Assembly (NCBI RefSeq): GCF_900105305.1
Contig: NZ_LT629765.1
Coordinates: 806,001-870,000, forward strand
Length of the DNA: 64,000 nucleotides
Direction of reading: 5' to 3'
Origin: Corynebacterium timonense
GTDB taxonomy: Bacteria; Actinomycetota; Actinomycetes; Mycobacteriales; Mycobacteriaceae
In this document: in pieces, positions 53,782 through 64,000 of the stretch
How the letters are laid out: each line of letters begins with the position of its first letter
Numbering within the stretch: position 1 is the stretch's first letter
Made by a program: the position numbers and the translations under genes
The notes under the pieces: model-generated
Databases searched by the model: none
Seen by the model: only the letters and a program-made list of their open reading frames with translations
What the model was told of the DNA's origin: nothing

Positions 53782-55038
53782 ATGACAGATCCGATTTCGT
53801 TAGACCCGGTTGAGGACGCGATCGCGGCCATCGCCCGCGGCGAGGCCGTAGTTGTCGTCGACAACGAGGACCGGGAGAACGAGGGCGATCTCATTTTCGC
53901 CGCGGATCTGGCCACCCCTGAGATCGTCGCTTTTATGGTGCGCTACACCTCCGGCTACATCTGCGTGGCCATGGAGGATGACCGCGCCGACGAACTGCAG
54001 CTGCCGCCCATGGTCGCCCGCAACGAGGACGCCCGCGGCACCGCGTACACCGTCACCGTCGACGCTGCCACGGGCACGACAGGGATCTCCGCGCGCTCGC
54101 GCTGCGAGACGATCACTCGGCTCGCCGACCCGGCCCGGGGCCCGGCGGACTTCACCCGCCCCGGGCACGTTGTCCCGCTGCGGGCGCGCCGCGGCGGCGT
54201 TCTCACGCGCGACGGGCACACCGAGGCCTCCGTCGACCTAGCGCGCCTCGCTGGCCGCGCGCCCGTCGGCGCGTTGTGCGAGATCGTCTCGGAGCAGGAC
54301 CCGACGGACATGGCGCGCGGCCCGGAGTTGCGCGCCTTCGCCGATTCCCACGGCCTGACGATGATCTCGATTGAGCAGCTCATCGCCTATCGACGCCACC
54401 GTGAGCGCCTCGTCGAACGCACCGTCGTCACGCACTTGCCCACCGAGTACGGTGACTTCGACGCCTACGGCTACCGCAACGCCGTGGACGGCACCGAGCA
54501 CGTCGCCTTGGTCAAGGGCGACATCGAGGGCGCGCGCGACCTCCTCGTCCGCGTGCATTCAGAGTGCTTGACGGGCGATGTCTTCGGCTCGCGCCGCTGC
54601 GACTGCGGTCCCCAGCTGCACGAGTCGATGCGCCGGGTGCAGCAGGCCGGGGCCGGCGTCATTGTGTATGTGCGCGGCCACGAAGGCCGCGGCATCGGCC
54701 TGCTGGCCAAGCTGGAAGCGTACCGGCTGCAGGACGAGGGCTTGGACACCGTCGACGCCAACCTGGAGCAGGGCTTGCCGATCGACGCCAGGGAGTACTC
54801 CGTGGCAGGACAGATCCTCGCCGACCTCGGCGTCGAATCCTTCGAGGTGCTGTCGAACAACCCCGACAAGGTCCTGGCGCTGACGGGCTTCGGCCCCCAG
54901 GTCAGCGGGCGGACCCGGATCGAGATCGCCCCGTCCCACGACAACATCCGGTATCTGCGCACCAAGCGCGACCGAATGGGCCACGACCTGCCAGCTGTGG
55001 AACACTGGCACGATAGTGCGGACAACCCCCAACGCTAA
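53782..55038 (+). CDS. ribBA: bifunctional DHBP synthase / GTP cyclohydrolase II
   Basis: 418 residues. RibB half: [18 protein letters not shown] near residue 33 and [20 protein letters not shown]. RibA half from about 210: [20 protein letters not shown] with the zinc Cys residues and [19 protein letters not shown]. Both committed riboflavin inputs in one protein. Follows ribE after 11 bases. Confidence 0.97.
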   Translation: MTDPISLDPVEDAIAAIARGEAVVVVDNEDRENEGDLIFAADLATPEIVAFMVRYTSGYICVAMEDDRADELQLPPMVARNEDARGTAYTVTVDAATGTTGISARSRCETITRLADPARGPADFTRPGHVVPLRARRGGVLTRDGHTEASVDLARLAGRAPVGALCEIVSEQDPTDMARGPELRAFADSHGLTMISIEQLIAYRRHRERLVERTVVTHLPTEYGDFDAYGYRNAVDGTEHVALVKGDIEGARDLLVRVHSECLTGDVFGSRRCDCGPQLHESMRRVQQAGAGVIVYVRGHEGRGIGLLAKLEAYRLQDEGLDTVDANLEQGLPIDAREYSVAGQILADLGVESFEVLSNNPDKVLALTGFGPQVSGRTRIEIAPSHDNIRYLRTKRDRMGHDLPAVEHWHDSADNPQR

Positions 55039-55049
55039 GGAGCACACCG

Positions 55050-55535
55050 ATGGCCACCCACGCAGCGCCGCAGGGCTATGAGATCAAGGCGGAGGGGCTC
55101 ACCCTCGCTATCGTGTCGACCCGCTGGAACGAGCGCATTGTGTCCCAGCTGAACTCACGGGCCGTCGCGCGGGCGCGAGAACTCGGCGCGAAGGTCGACC
55201 AGTACCTCGTCGCGGGCGCGCTGGAGCTGCCGGTCGTGGTTCAGGAGTGCGCTCGGCGCTACGATGCCGTCGTCGCGCTCGGCTGCGTGATCCGCGGGGA
55301 GACGGCTCACTTCACGTACGTATGTGACTCGGTGACGGCGGGCCTGACCCGCATCGCCCTGGACGAGTCGACGCCCGTCGGAAACGGAGTGCTCACCGTC
55401 GACGAGGAGGACCAGGCCTGGGACCGCGCGGGAGGGCCGGACACGAAGGAAGACAAGGGGGCCGAGGCCGTCGAGGCTGCGTTGAGCGCTGTTGTGGAGC
55501 TCAACCGGGTCCGCGCGCATGCGCCGCGGGTTTAG
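55050..55535 (+). CDS. ribH: 6,7-dimethyl-8-ribityllumazine synthase
   Basis: 161 residues. Icosahedral-type synthase with VSTRWNERIVSQL at the substrate site, VAGALELPVVVQECARRYDA and ALGCVIRGETAHFTYVC with the catalytic His. AAGGAG lies 8 bases before the ATG at 55050. Last gene of the rib cluster. Confidence 0.96.
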   Translation: MATHAAPQGYEIKAEGLTLAIVSTRWNERIVSQLNSRAVARARELGAKVDQYLVAGALELPVVVQECARRYDAVVALGCVIRGETAHFTYVCDSVTAGLTRIALDESTPVGNGVLTVDEEDQAWDRAGGPDTKEDKGAEAVEAALSAVVELNRVRAHAPRV

Positions 55536-55549
55536 GAAAAACCCCGCGG
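55524..55549 (+). other. inverted repeat at the ribH 3' end
   Basis: CCGCGGG and CCCGCGG flank a 12-base A-rich loop that contains the ribH stop. No T run follows, so it is at best a weak terminator or a 3'-end protector. Confidence 0.4.
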
Positions 55550-55554
55550 GGGAC

Positions 55555-55560
55555 TACTAT
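55555..55560 (+). promoter_or_regulatory. -10 candidate for the PH-domain gene
   Basis: TACTAT, predicted start near 55567. Two copies of GCGGACTAGG (55581-55590, 55592-55601) follow in the leader. Confidence 0.35.
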
Positions 55561-55611
55561 CGGGCACAAACGTGCGCCGCGCGGACTAGGTGCGGACTAG
55601 GCGCGGAAGAG

Positions 55612-56151
55612 ATGGGGAGAGTAGAGGACGTGACGGAGGGCAACAGGCTAAGCGACCGCGAGCTGGAGTACCTGAACGCGGCCGACCCGCACGCGATGGT
55701 GTCAACGAAGCCTTGGGAGTTCGAGGTCACCTCGCCCTACCTGCGCAAGATCGCCATCGTCTGGGTGATCGTCGTCATGGCTGTGCATATCTTCATGGCC
55801 TTCGTGCTCGACGTCGAGTTCACCGGGTTGACTATCACGCAGATTGACAAGGTCGCGTTCCCCGGGGTCGGGCTGATCATCAGCGTGCTGTCCTGGTTCG
55901 CGCTGACCCGCCCGCGGGTGCGCGCCAACGAGGACGGCGTCGAGGTGCGCAACATCATCGGCACCCGGTTCTACCCGTGGCTGGTCATCTACGGCCTGTC
56001 CTTCCCGCGCGGGGCGCGGATGGCGCGCCTGGAGCTGCCGGAGTTCGAATACGTGCCCCTGTGGGCGATCCAGGCCGGCGACGGGACGAAAGCGCTGGAC
56101 GCCGTGAAGCAGTTCCGCCGCCTCGAAGCCCAGTACATGCCGGAGGATTAG
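55612..56151 (+). CDS. two-TM PH-like domain membrane protein, unknown function
   Basis: 179 residues from ATG 55612; GTG 55630 is an equally possible start, as neither has a well-spaced SD. A polar N terminus, two membrane helices (about 45-65 and 78-98), then a domain with [20 protein letters not shown] and [20 protein letters not shown] that fits the bacterial PH_6-like family. Such proteins stand between ribH and uvrC in corynebacteria and mycobacteria. Function unknown. Confidence 0.85.
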   Translation: MGRVEDVTEGNRLSDRELEYLNAADPHAMVSTKPWEFEVTSPYLRKIAIVWVIVVMAVHIFMAFVLDVEFTGLTITQIDKVAFPGVGLIISVLSWFALTRPRVRANEDGVEVRNIIGTRFYPWLVIYGLSFPRGARMARLELPEFEYVPLWAIQAGDGTKALDAVKQFRRLEAQYMPED

Positions 56152-56158
56152 CGCGCCA

Positions 56159-58213
56159 GTGCCACACCCTGACAGCTACCGCCCCGCCCCCGGAACGATT
56201 CCGACGGAGCCGGGCGTCTATAAGTTCCGCGACCCGAACGGCCGGGTGATCTACGTGGGCAAGGCGAAGAACCTGCGCGCGCGCCTGAGCAACTACTTCC
56301 AGCCGCCACACCAGCTGCACCCGCGCACCCGCCAGATGGTCTTCACGGCCGGCTCGGTGGAATGGACGGTCGTGTCCTCGGAGGTCGAGGCGCTCCAGCT
56401 CGAGTACACGTGGATCAAGCGCTTCGACCCGTGGTTCAACGTCATGTACCGCGACGACAAGACGTACCCCATGCTCGCGGTGAGCGTGGGCGAGCGTTTT
56501 CCCCGCGCCTTTTTCTACCGCGGGCCGCGGCGCAAGGGGGTGCGGTACTTCGGGCCTTTCTCGCACGCCTGGGCGGTGCGCGAAACCCTCGACCTGCTCA
56601 CTCGCGTTTTCCCCATCCGCACCTGCTCGAACGGTGTGTTCAAGCGGCACGAGGCGCTGGGGCGGCCGTGCTTGCTCGGCTACATCGATAAATGCTCGGC
56701 GCCCTGCGTCGGGCGGGTGGACGACGCCGAGTACGATGAAACCGTCCGCGGCTTCCTCGCCTTCATGTCGGGGCGCACGGACGGGGTGGTGCGCGAGCTG
56801 ACCCGCCGCATGAACGAGGCCGCGGACAACCTCGAGTTCGAAAGGGCCGCGCGGCTTCGCGACGACCTCGGGGCCGTCAACAAAGTCATGGAGCGCCAGA
56901 CGGTGGTGCTCGCCGCGGGCACGGACGCCGACGTCATCGCCTTCGATACCGACGAGCTCGAGGCCGCGGTGCAAATCTTCAACATCCGCGACGGGCGCAT
57001 GCGCGCCCAGCGCGGCTGGGTCGTGGAAAAGACGGGCGACGAGCCGGGCAGCGCAGAGCGCCTCGAGGAGGGCCAGGAGGACCCTGCGCTGCCAACCCTG
57101 ATGCAGAACTTCCTCGTGCAGTACTACTCCGACGCGGTCGAACGGGTCCGCATTGAGGAAGAGGAAGACCGAGCGCTGCGGGAGAGCAAGATCCGCCGTC
57201 GCGGAGTCGACCAGGAGTCCCACACCGCCGTTCGCCCGCCGGTCCCGGTGCCGCGGGAGATCCTCGTGGAGGTCATGCCCGACGAGCCCGAGGAGGTCGC
57301 GGAGTTGCTCGCGGAGCTGCGTGGCGGGCCCGTCGATATCCGCGTACCGCAGCGCGGGGACAAGGCGGCGCTCATGGAGACGGTGCACCGCAACGCCGCC
57401 GAGGCCCTGCACCAGCACAAGCTGAAGCGCGTCGGCGACCTCACAGCGCGCTCGCAGGCGCTGCAGGACATCCAGGACGCGCTCGGCCTCGAAGAGGCGC
57501 CGCTGCGCATCGAGTGCACGGACATCTCCCATATCCAGGGGACGGACGTCGTCGCCTCCTTGGTGGTCTTCGAGGATGGGTTGCCGAAGAAGAGCGATTA
57601 CCGCCGTTACCGCATCCGCGAGGCGGCCGGGGAGGGGCGCTCCGACGACGTCGGCTCGATCGCCGAGGTGACCCGGCGCCGCTTCCGGCGCTACCACGAG
57701 GACAAACTGGTCACCCCCGACGAGGACGTCTTCGACGACGACGCCGACGTGGAGACCACCGGCACCCGCCGCTTCGCCTACCCGCCGCAACTGTTCATTG
57801 TTGACGGGGGCAAGCCGCAGGTCGCGGCGGCACAGGCGGTCTTCGACGAGCTCGGCATCGTCGACGTCGCCCTGATCGGCCTGGCCAAGCGCTTGGAGGA
57901 GGTATGGGTGCCCGGCGACGACGAGCCGGTGATCCTGCCGCGCACTTCCGAGGGCATGTACCTTCTACAGCAGGTCCGCGATGAGGCGCACCGCTTCGCC
58001 ATCACCTACCACCGCCAGCAGCGCTCGAAGCGGATGCGCGCGTCCGCTCTCGACGGGGTGCCGGGGTTGGGCCAGGCCCGACGCACGGATCTGGTCAAGC
58101 ATTTCGGCAGCGTGAAGAAGATCCGCGAGGCCAGCGCTGAGGATATCCAGCAGGTCAAGGGCATCGGCCCGAAGCTCGCAGACGCCATTTATGAGCACCT
58201 GCACGAGCAGTGA
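56159..58213 (+). CDS. uvrC: excinuclease ABC subunit C
   Basis: 684 residues. GIY-YIG nuclease ([20 protein letters not shown] near residue 20), Cys-rich stretch [23 protein letters not shown] motif around [14 protein letters not shown] near 225, RNase H-like C-terminal nuclease ([34 protein letters not shown]) and tandem helix-hairpin-helix ([19 protein letters not shown]). Makes both incisions in nucleotide excision repair. GTG start 7 bases after the upstream stop. Confidence 0.97.
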   Translation: MPHPDSYRPAPGTIPTEPGVYKFRDPNGRVIYVGKAKNLRARLSNYFQPPHQLHPRTRQMVFTAGSVEWTVVSSEVEALQLEYTWIKRFDPWFNVMYRDDKTYPMLAVSVGERFPRAFFYRGPRRKGVRYFGPFSHAWAVRETLDLLTRVFPIRTCSNGVFKRHEALGRPCLLGYIDKCSAPCVGRVDDAEYDETVRGFLAFMSGRTDGVVRELTRRMNEAADNLEFERAARLRDDLGAVNKVMERQTVVLAAGTDADVIAFDTDELEAAVQIFNIRDGRMRAQRGWVVEKTGDEPGSAERLEEGQEDPALPTLMQNFLVQYYSDAVERVRIEEEEDRALRESKIRRRGVDQESHTAVRPPVPVPREILVEVMPDEPEEVAELLAELRGGPVDIRVPQRGDKAALMETVHRNAAEALHQHKLKRVGDLTARSQALQDIQDALGLEEAPLRIECTDISHIQGTDVVASLVVFEDGLPKKSDYRRYRIREAAGEGRSDDVGSIAEVTRRRFRRYHEDKLVTPDEDVFDDDADVETTGTRRFAYPPQLFIVDGGKPQVAAAQAVFDELGIVDVALIGLAKRLEEVWVPGDDEPVILPRTSEGMYLLQQVRDEAHRFAITYHRQQRSKRMRASALDGVPGLGQARRTDLVKHFGSVKKIREASAEDIQQVKGIGPKLADAIYEHLHEQ

Positions 58214-58251
58214 CGCGGCGGTGACGTAGTGTCGTCTCGGGGCCCTTTGGT

Positions 58252-58257
58252 TAGGAT
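58252..58257 (+). promoter_or_regulatory. -10 element for a leaderless rapZ transcript
   Basis: TAGGAT ends 7 bases before ATG 58265; the gap (AAGCCGC) holds no SD. Confidence 0.55.
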
Positions 58258-58264
58258 AAGCCGC

Positions 58265-59134
58265 ATGGTGTCCGTCATTCGCCCCGTCATTATCACAGGA
58301 ATGTCCGGTGGAGGCCTGTCCACGGCGGCCAAGGTGTTCGAGGACAAGGGATTCTTCGTCGCCCAGAACCTGCCCCCGCAGATGATCCTCGAGCTCATCG
58401 CGCTCGCCCGCGAGGAGGATTCCCCGGTCACGCGCCTCGCGGTGGTCACCGACGTGCGGGCCCGCATGTTCAACGGCTCGCTGATCGGCACGGTGGAGCA
58501 GATCCGGGAGGCGGGCGCCGACCCCTTCGTGCTCTTCCTCGAGGCGCGTGACGACGTCCTGATTCGCCGCTTCGACAGCGTCCGGCGCACCCACCCCCTT
58601 CAGGGCGACGAGACGCTGCAGGCGGGGATCCGGCGCGAGCGCGAGGAGCTTGCCCAGGTGCGCGAGGCGGCCGACGTCATCATCGACACGTCGAACCTGT
58701 CCGTGCATGACCTGCGGCGCGCCGTGGAGGCGTCGGTAGGCCAGCTGCCCGGCGACCGGCAGCACGTGACGGTGGAGTCCTTCGGCTTTAAGCACGGCTC
58801 GCCGCGCGACGCCGACATCGTCCTCGACGTGCGCTTTCTGCCGAACCCGTACTGGGTCCAGGAACTGCGGGACTTCCGCGGCGTCGACGCGCCGGTCGCG
58901 GAGTACGTGCTTGCGCAACCGGGCGCGACCGAGTTCGTGGACAACGTAGCCGCGCTGCTGGTCTCCATGCTGGGCGGCTACCGCCACGAGGGCAAGGACT
59001 TCATCACCGTCGGTATCGGCTGCACCGGGGGCCACCACCGTTCGGTGGCCATCTCGGAGGCCGTCGCTGCCAAGCTGCGCGAGACGGACACCGTCGAGAT
59101 CAGCGTGCTACACCGCGACCTCGAGCGCTCCTAA
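58265..59134 (+). CDS. rapZ: RapZ/YvcJ-family nucleotide-binding protein
   Basis: 289 residues. The N-terminal P-loop region reads [20 protein letters not shown] near residue 9, with Leu where the family has Lys or Arg, then [11 protein letters not shown]. The C-terminal domain carries [16 protein letters not shown]. In E. coli RapZ is an RNA adapter for a small RNA; in actinobacteria the target is not known. It begins the conserved rapZ-yvcK-whiA trio. Confidence 0.94.
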   Translation: MVSVIRPVIITGMSGGGLSTAAKVFEDKGFFVAQNLPPQMILELIALAREEDSPVTRLAVVTDVRARMFNGSLIGTVEQIREAGADPFVLFLEARDDVLIRRFDSVRRTHPLQGDETLQAGIRREREELAQVREAADVIIDTSNLSVHDLRRAVEASVGQLPGDRQHVTVESFGFKHGSPRDADIVLDVRFLPNPYWVQELRDFRGVDAPVAEYVLAQPGATEFVDNVAALLVSMLGGYRHEGKDFITVGIGCTGGHHRSVAISEAVAAKLRETDTVEISVLHRDLERS

Positions 59135-59161
59135 ACCACCACGATAATTCTCAGGCACATT

Positions 59162-60124
59162 ATGAGTTCACTATCTTTTACCTGCCTCGGTGGCGGCCAC
59201 GGTCTCTACCAGACACTGCTGGCCGCCCGCGAGGCTCACGCCGACACCATCAACGCGGTTGTCACCGTCGCGGACGACGGGGGCTCCTCCGGGCGCCTGC
59301 GCCGCGAGATGGGCATCATCCCGCCCGGCGATCTGCGTATGGCGCTCGCCGCGCTCGCGCACGACGATGAGGCGGGGCGGCTGTGGCGAGACACGCTCCA
59401 ACACCGCTTCGGTGGCAACGGTGCGATGGCCGGGCACGCGCTGGGCAACCTGGTGATTGCGGGGCTGACGGAGCGCCTGGGGAGCATTCAAGCGGCCTTG
59501 GACACCATTTCCGAGTGGACGCGCTCCGCAGGCCGCGTGCTGCCGGTCTGCAACGAGCCGCTCGACATCGAAGCGGACGTCGCCGGGCTTGACGACGACC
59601 CCAGGGTCATCCGCTCCGTCCGCGGCCAGGTCGCGGTAGCCACCACTCCGGGGATCGTCCGCCGCGTGCGCCTGCTGCCCGGCAATCCTCCGGTGAACCC
59701 GCTGGTGATCGAGGCGATCCACCGCGCTGACGTCGTCACCATCGGGCCGGGCTCCTGGTTTTCCTCGGTGATCCCACACCTGCTCGTGCCCGACGTCGTC
59801 GAGGCGCTCAACGAGACCCACGCCAAGGTCGTCGTGCTGCTCAACCTCACGCCCGAAGCCGGCGAAACCCAAGGTTTTACCACCGAGCGCCACATCCACG
59901 TCTTCTCGCAGCACGCGCCCTCGCTCAAGGTGGACTGCTTCCTCGCCGACAACCACATCAGCCCGACGGAGGGCGAGCGCCTACACCTGCAGCGCACGGC
60001 GGAGGCCGTGGGCGCCACCATCGCGTACCGCGACGTGCATGCGGAGGCGACCGACGGCGTCGTGAACAGGCACGACCCCGTCAAACTGGCGGCTGCCCTC
60101 CTCGACCTCTACGGTGAGCGCTAA
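59162..60124 (+). CDS. yvcK: YvcK/CuvA-type gluconeogenesis factor
   Basis: 320 residues of the CofD-like fold: TCLGGGHGLYQTLLAAREA at the start, VTVADDGGSSGRLRREMGI near residue 37, PPGDLRMALAAL and GNLVIAGLTERLG. Binds UDP-sugars and is needed for carbon balance and cell wall homeostasis in Bacillus and mycobacteria. ATG at 59162; no strong SD, and GATAAT at 59143 may be its -10. Confidence 0.94.
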   Translation: MSSLSFTCLGGGHGLYQTLLAAREAHADTINAVVTVADDGGSSGRLRREMGIIPPGDLRMALAALAHDDEAGRLWRDTLQHRFGGNGAMAGHALGNLVIAGLTERLGSIQAALDTISEWTRSAGRVLPVCNEPLDIEADVAGLDDDPRVIRSVRGQVAVATTPGIVRRVRLLPGNPPVNPLVIEAIHRADVVTIGPGSWFSSVIPHLLVPDVVEALNETHAKVVVLLNLTPEAGETQGFTTERHIHVFSQHAPSLKVDCFLADNHISPTEGERLHLQRTAEAVGATIAYRDVHAEATDGVVNRHDPVKLAAALLDLYGER

Positions 60125-60127
60125 ACT
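60122..60127 (+). promoter_or_regulatory. -10 element of whiA
   Basis: TAAACT overlaps the yvcK stop codon; the start near 60134 gives a leader of about 42 bases. Confidence 0.45.
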
Positions 60128-60175
60128 GAGCGCGGTGTTACGGGACCTCACAGGACAACGAAGGCGGTGGTGCGG

Positions 60176-61150
60176 ATGTCTCTGACCGCGAAGGTGAAAG
60201 ATGAGCTTCTGCACGTGTCCGTGTCGTCGCTCGACGCCACAGCCGCCGAAGCTGCAGCTCTCGTGCGTTTCGCGGGGGAGTACGACACCACAGCGTTTGG
60301 CCCCGTTATCGTCGCGGAGTTCGCCGAGCTCGCCGTGGCGCAGCGCCTCGCCGATTCCCTCGGGGCGCTCGGCATCGGGGGAGTGCGCGTCGGCGCATCA
60401 CGGCATGGCTCCGCCGGGCGGGAGAAGTCCTACCACGTGCGCGTGGAGCGCGACGTCAAGGAGGCCGTCCGTCGGCTGCGGCTGGTCACGGCATCGGGCC
60501 ACCCCGTGGTGGGCATGCCCCGGCAGATCATTTCCGGCTCGATGCTCGAGGTGGAGGCCGCGTGGCGCGGCGCTTTCCTCGCCCGCGGCACTTTGACGGA
60601 GCCCGGCCGCAGCGCAGCCCTAGAGGTGGCCAGCCCCTGCCAGGAGGCAGCCATGGCGCTCGTCGGGCTGGCGAGGCGCCTGTCGGTGGCGGCGAAGACC
60701 AAGGAGTCCCGCGGCGTTGAGCGGGTGCACGTGCGCGACAGCGAGGCCATCGGCGTCCTGCTCAGCCGCATGGGGGCCCCGCGCTCACGCATCCTGTGGG
60801 ATGAGAAGCGTCACACGAAGCAGCTCCAGGCGACCACGGGGCGGCGGCTGGCAACGTTCGACGACGCGAACACGCGCCGCTCCGCCCAGGCCGCGGCCGC
60901 AGCTGCCGTGCGGGTGGAGCGGGCAATGGACATCCTCGGCGATGACGTTCCCGAGCACCTTGCCGAGGCCGGCTACCTGCGCGCGGAGCACCGCCACGCC
61001 TCCCTCGAAGAATTGGGCAGGCTCGCAGACCCGCCCATGACGAAGGACGCCGTCGCCGGGCGCATCCGCCGCCTGCTGTCGCTGGCGGATAAACGGGCCG
61101 AGGAGCTCGGTATCGCCGACACCCACGGCGACGTCGGCACCGAGCAGTAG
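60176..61150 (+). CDS. whiA: WhiA DNA-binding regulator
   Basis: 324 residues. N-terminal LAGLIDADG-like domain (MSLTAKVKDELLHV; LVRFAGEYDTTAFG; RAAWRGAFLARGTL region) and a C-terminal helix-turn-helix (HASLEELGRLADPPMTKDAV). ATG at 60176 matches the conserved start and has AAGGCGG upstream; GTG at 60167 and 60170 are possible. Controls cell division genes in actinobacteria. Confidence 0.95.
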   Translation: MSLTAKVKDELLHVSVSSLDATAAEAAALVRFAGEYDTTAFGPVIVAEFAELAVAQRLADSLGALGIGGVRVGASRHGSAGREKSYHVRVERDVKEAVRRLRLVTASGHPVVGMPRQIISGSMLEVEAAWRGAFLARGTLTEPGRSAALEVASPCQEAAMALVGLARRLSVAAKTKESRGVERVHVRDSEAIGVLLSRMGAPRSRILWDEKRHTKQLQATTGRRLATFDDANTRRSAQAAAAAAVRVERAMDILGDDVPEHLAEAGYLRAEHRHASLEELGRLADPPMTKDAVAGRIRRLLSLADKRAEELGIADTHGDVGTEQ

Positions 61151-62272
<1,122 letters not shown>

Positions 62273-62328
62273 CCAGAGCCCCGTCACCCGCCCCCATTTC
62301 ACCCCCTCACCTGCCAAGGAGATCCAAC

Positions 62329-63546
62329 ATGGCCCTGAAGACCCTCCAGCACCTTCTCGACGACGGCGTTGACGGCCGCCACATTCTGGTGCGCTCGGAC
62401 TTCAACGTCCCCCTCGACGAGGAGGGCTCCATCACAGACGCGGGGCGCATCGACGCCTCGCTGCCAACGCTGAAGGCGCTTCTCGACGGCGGCGCGAAGG
62501 TCGTCGTCATGGCCCACCTTGGCAGGCCGAAGGGCGAGGTGAAGCCCGAGTTCTCCCTCCGCCCCGTCGCCGAGGCCCTCTCCGAGCGGCTGGGACAGTT
62601 CGTCGCGCTCGCCGGCGACGTCAGCGGGGAGGACGCGCACGAACGCGCTAACGGCCTGACGGAAGGGGAGATCCTTCTGCTCGAGAACGTGCGTTTCGAC
62701 GCCCGGGAGACCTCAAAGGACGACGCCGAGCGCGCTGAGTTTGCCCGCGAGCTGGCCGCCCTGGCCGCCGACGATGGAGCCTTCGTCTCCGACGGCTTCG
62801 GCGTGGTCCACCGCAAGCAGGCCTCCGTCTACGACGTTGCCCAGGAGTTGCCCTCCTACGCTGGCTACCTCGTAGAAAAGGAGGTCGAGGCGCTCGGCAG
62901 CGTCAAGAACGAGCCCGCCCACCCCTACGTCGTGGTGCTCGGCGGTTCCAAGGTTTCCGACAAGCTTGGCGTCATCGAAGCGCTGGCGGCAAAGGCGGAC
63001 AAGGTCATTATCGGCGGCGGCATGTGCTACACCTTTCTTGCCGCCCGCGGCCACAACGTGCAGAACTCGCTGCTGCAGGACGACATGGTGGATACCTGCT
63101 CTGACCTTTTGGAGCGCTACGGGGACAAGCTCATTCTGCCCGTCGATGTCGCGGCCGCCCCAGAGTTTGACAAGAACGCCGAGAAGAAGATCGTCGGCCT
63201 CGACGACATTCCGGAGGGGTGGATGGCCCTCGACATCGGGCCGGAGACGGCGCGGAACTACGCCGCCGCGATCGCGGATTCTCGCACCGTGTTCTGGAAC
63301 GGGCCGATGGGTGTTTTCGAGTTCCCCGCGTTTGCGGACGGCACGAAGGCCGTCGCCGAGGCCATGATCGCCGCGACGCGCGACAACAGCTCCTTCACCG
63401 TCGTCGGAGGCGGAGACTCCGCCGCCTCCGTGCGCATCCTCGGCCTCGACGAGGAGGGCTTCAGCCACATCTCCACCGGCGGCGGCGCCTCCCTCGAGCT
63501 CATCGAGGGCAAGGACCTGCCCGGTGTCTCTGTCGTCAGCGAGTAG
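62329..63546 (+). CDS. pgk: phosphoglycerate kinase
   Basis: 405 residues. [15 protein letters not shown] at the N terminus, [19 protein letters not shown], and the nucleotide site [37 protein letters not shown] and [14 protein letters not shown] at 62329 with AAGGAG upstream. Separated from gap by 56 C-rich bases. Confidence 0.97.
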   Translation: MALKTLQHLLDDGVDGRHILVRSDFNVPLDEEGSITDAGRIDASLPTLKALLDGGAKVVVMAHLGRPKGEVKPEFSLRPVAEALSERLGQFVALAGDVSGEDAHERANGLTEGEILLLENVRFDARETSKDDAERAEFARELAALAADDGAFVSDGFGVVHRKQASVYDVAQELPSYAGYLVEKEVEALGSVKNEPAHPYVVVLGGSKVSDKLGVIEALAAKADKVIIGGGMCYTFLAARGHNVQNSLLQDDMVDTCSDLLERYGDKLILPVDVAAAPEFDKNAEKKIVGLDDIPEGWMALDIGPETARNYAAAIADSRTVFWNGPMGVFEFPAFADGTKAVAEAMIAATRDNSSFTVVGGGDSAASVRILGLDEEGFSHISTGGGASLELIEGKDLPGVSVVSE

Positions 63547-63563
63547 GGAAGAAAGGTAGAGCC

Positions 63564-64000
63564 ATGAGCCGTACGCCGCTGATCGCCGGCAACTGGAAGA
63601 TGAACCACGACCACTTGGAAGCCATCGCGACGGCCCAGCGCCTCGCCTTTGCCTTCCCGAAGGAGGGCTACGAAAGCGTCGACATCGCGCTGCTCGTGCC
63701 GTTCACTGACCTGCGTTCGGTGCAATCCCTTGTCGAGGGCGACAAGCTGCAGTTCACCTTCGGCGCCCAGGACGTCTCCGCGCACAATAACGGCGCGTAC
63801 ACCGGCGAGATCTCGGCGGCGATGCTGGAGAAACTGGGGTGCCGGTGGGTCGTCGTGGGGCACTCGGAGCGCCGCGAGCACCATGCCGAGGACAATAAGC
63901 TCGTCGCAGCGAAGGCGAAAAAGGCGCTGGATCACGGCATCAGCCCGATCGTGTGCGTCGGCGAGCCCCTCGACGTGCGCGACGCCGGGGACCACGTTGA
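63564..64000 (+). CDS. tpiA: triosephosphate isomerase, 5' part
   Basis: Cut by the window end after 145 codons. [19 protein letters not shown] holds the catalytic Lys, [19 protein letters not shown] and [15 protein letters not shown] the electrophilic His. The catalytic Glu region lies beyond the edge. ATG at 63564 with AAAGG upstream, 17 bases after pgk. Confidence 0.97.
   Translation, partial: MSRTPLIAGNWKMNHDHLEAIATAQRLAFAFPKEGYESVDIALLVPFTDLRSVQSLVEGDKLQFTFGAQDVSAHNNGAYTGEISAAMLEKLGCRWVVVGHSERREHHAEDNKLVAAKAKKALDHGISPIVCVGEPLDVRDAGDHV

Noticed and set aside
51495..55050. FMN riboswitch in front of the rib genes
   Set aside because: rpe, ribD and ribE overlap or abut and the gaps are only about 11 bases, so no RFN element can fit; none of its conserved blocks was seen.

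Overview
The window is a contiguous piece of a high-GC actinobacterial chromosome, almost certainly a Corynebacterium. The gene order (dciAE-like, apt, rel ... hisS; aspS, rarA, alaS, ruvX, mltG, aroE, aroC, aroK, aroB, aroQ, pepQ, efp, nusB; pyrR-pyrB-pyrC-carA-carB-pyrF; mihF, gmk, rpoZ, coaBC, metK, priA, def, fmt, rsmB, rpe, ribD-ribE-ribBA-ribH, uvrC, rapZ, yvcK, whiA, gap, pgk, tpiA) matches the C. glutamicum layout as I remember it. The CE1758/CE1759 flavin pair, a helicase-degenerate PriA, a perfect McbR-type operator at metK and many apparently leaderless genes agree with that placement.

Layout. 1-7430: ABC binding protein end, adenine salvage and stringent response (apt, rel), a small secreted protein, a membrane-anchored cyclophilin, a metallo-beta-lactamase-fold hydrolase and hisS. 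7427-8835: an MgtE Mg2+ transporter without its N domain, preceded on the minus strand by an M-box Mg2+ riboswitch and a likely leader-peptide ORF. 8953-10023: a decayed IS481-type insertion sequence between the mgtE promoter and the stop codon of sdaA. 10025-13216: serine dehydratase and a luciferase-like monooxygenase/FMN reductase pair. 13388-28641: tRNA charging, DNA maintenance, the shikimate genes, EF-P and nusB. 29172-33260: accessory-looking island with a PPK2 polyphosphate kinase, a ribose-type ABC transporter whose binding protein is frameshifted, and a remnant of a zinc alcohol dehydrogenase. 33329-42486: two YbjN-like genes divergent from the PyrR-controlled pyrimidine operon. 42699-58213: nucleotide, cofactor, methionine/SAM, translation-maturation, riboflavin and repair genes. 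58265-64000: rapZ-yvcK-whiA and the glycolytic gap-pgk-tpiA cluster, with tpiA cut by the window end.

Most of the window is conserved core genome. The most informative parts are the cis-regulatory RNAs and sites: the mgtE M-box with its leader ORF and C-rich trailer, a hairpin that pairs the pyrR Shine-Dalgarno sequence, and the McbR palindrome inside the metK promoter. I found no CRISPR array, tRNA, rRNA or phage genes. The only mobile DNA is the dead IS element. The best candidate for something not yet described is the mgtE leader architecture (riboswitch, then strong-SD nonapeptide ORF, then G-poor C-rich tract, then an MgtE lacking its Mg2+-sensing N domain).
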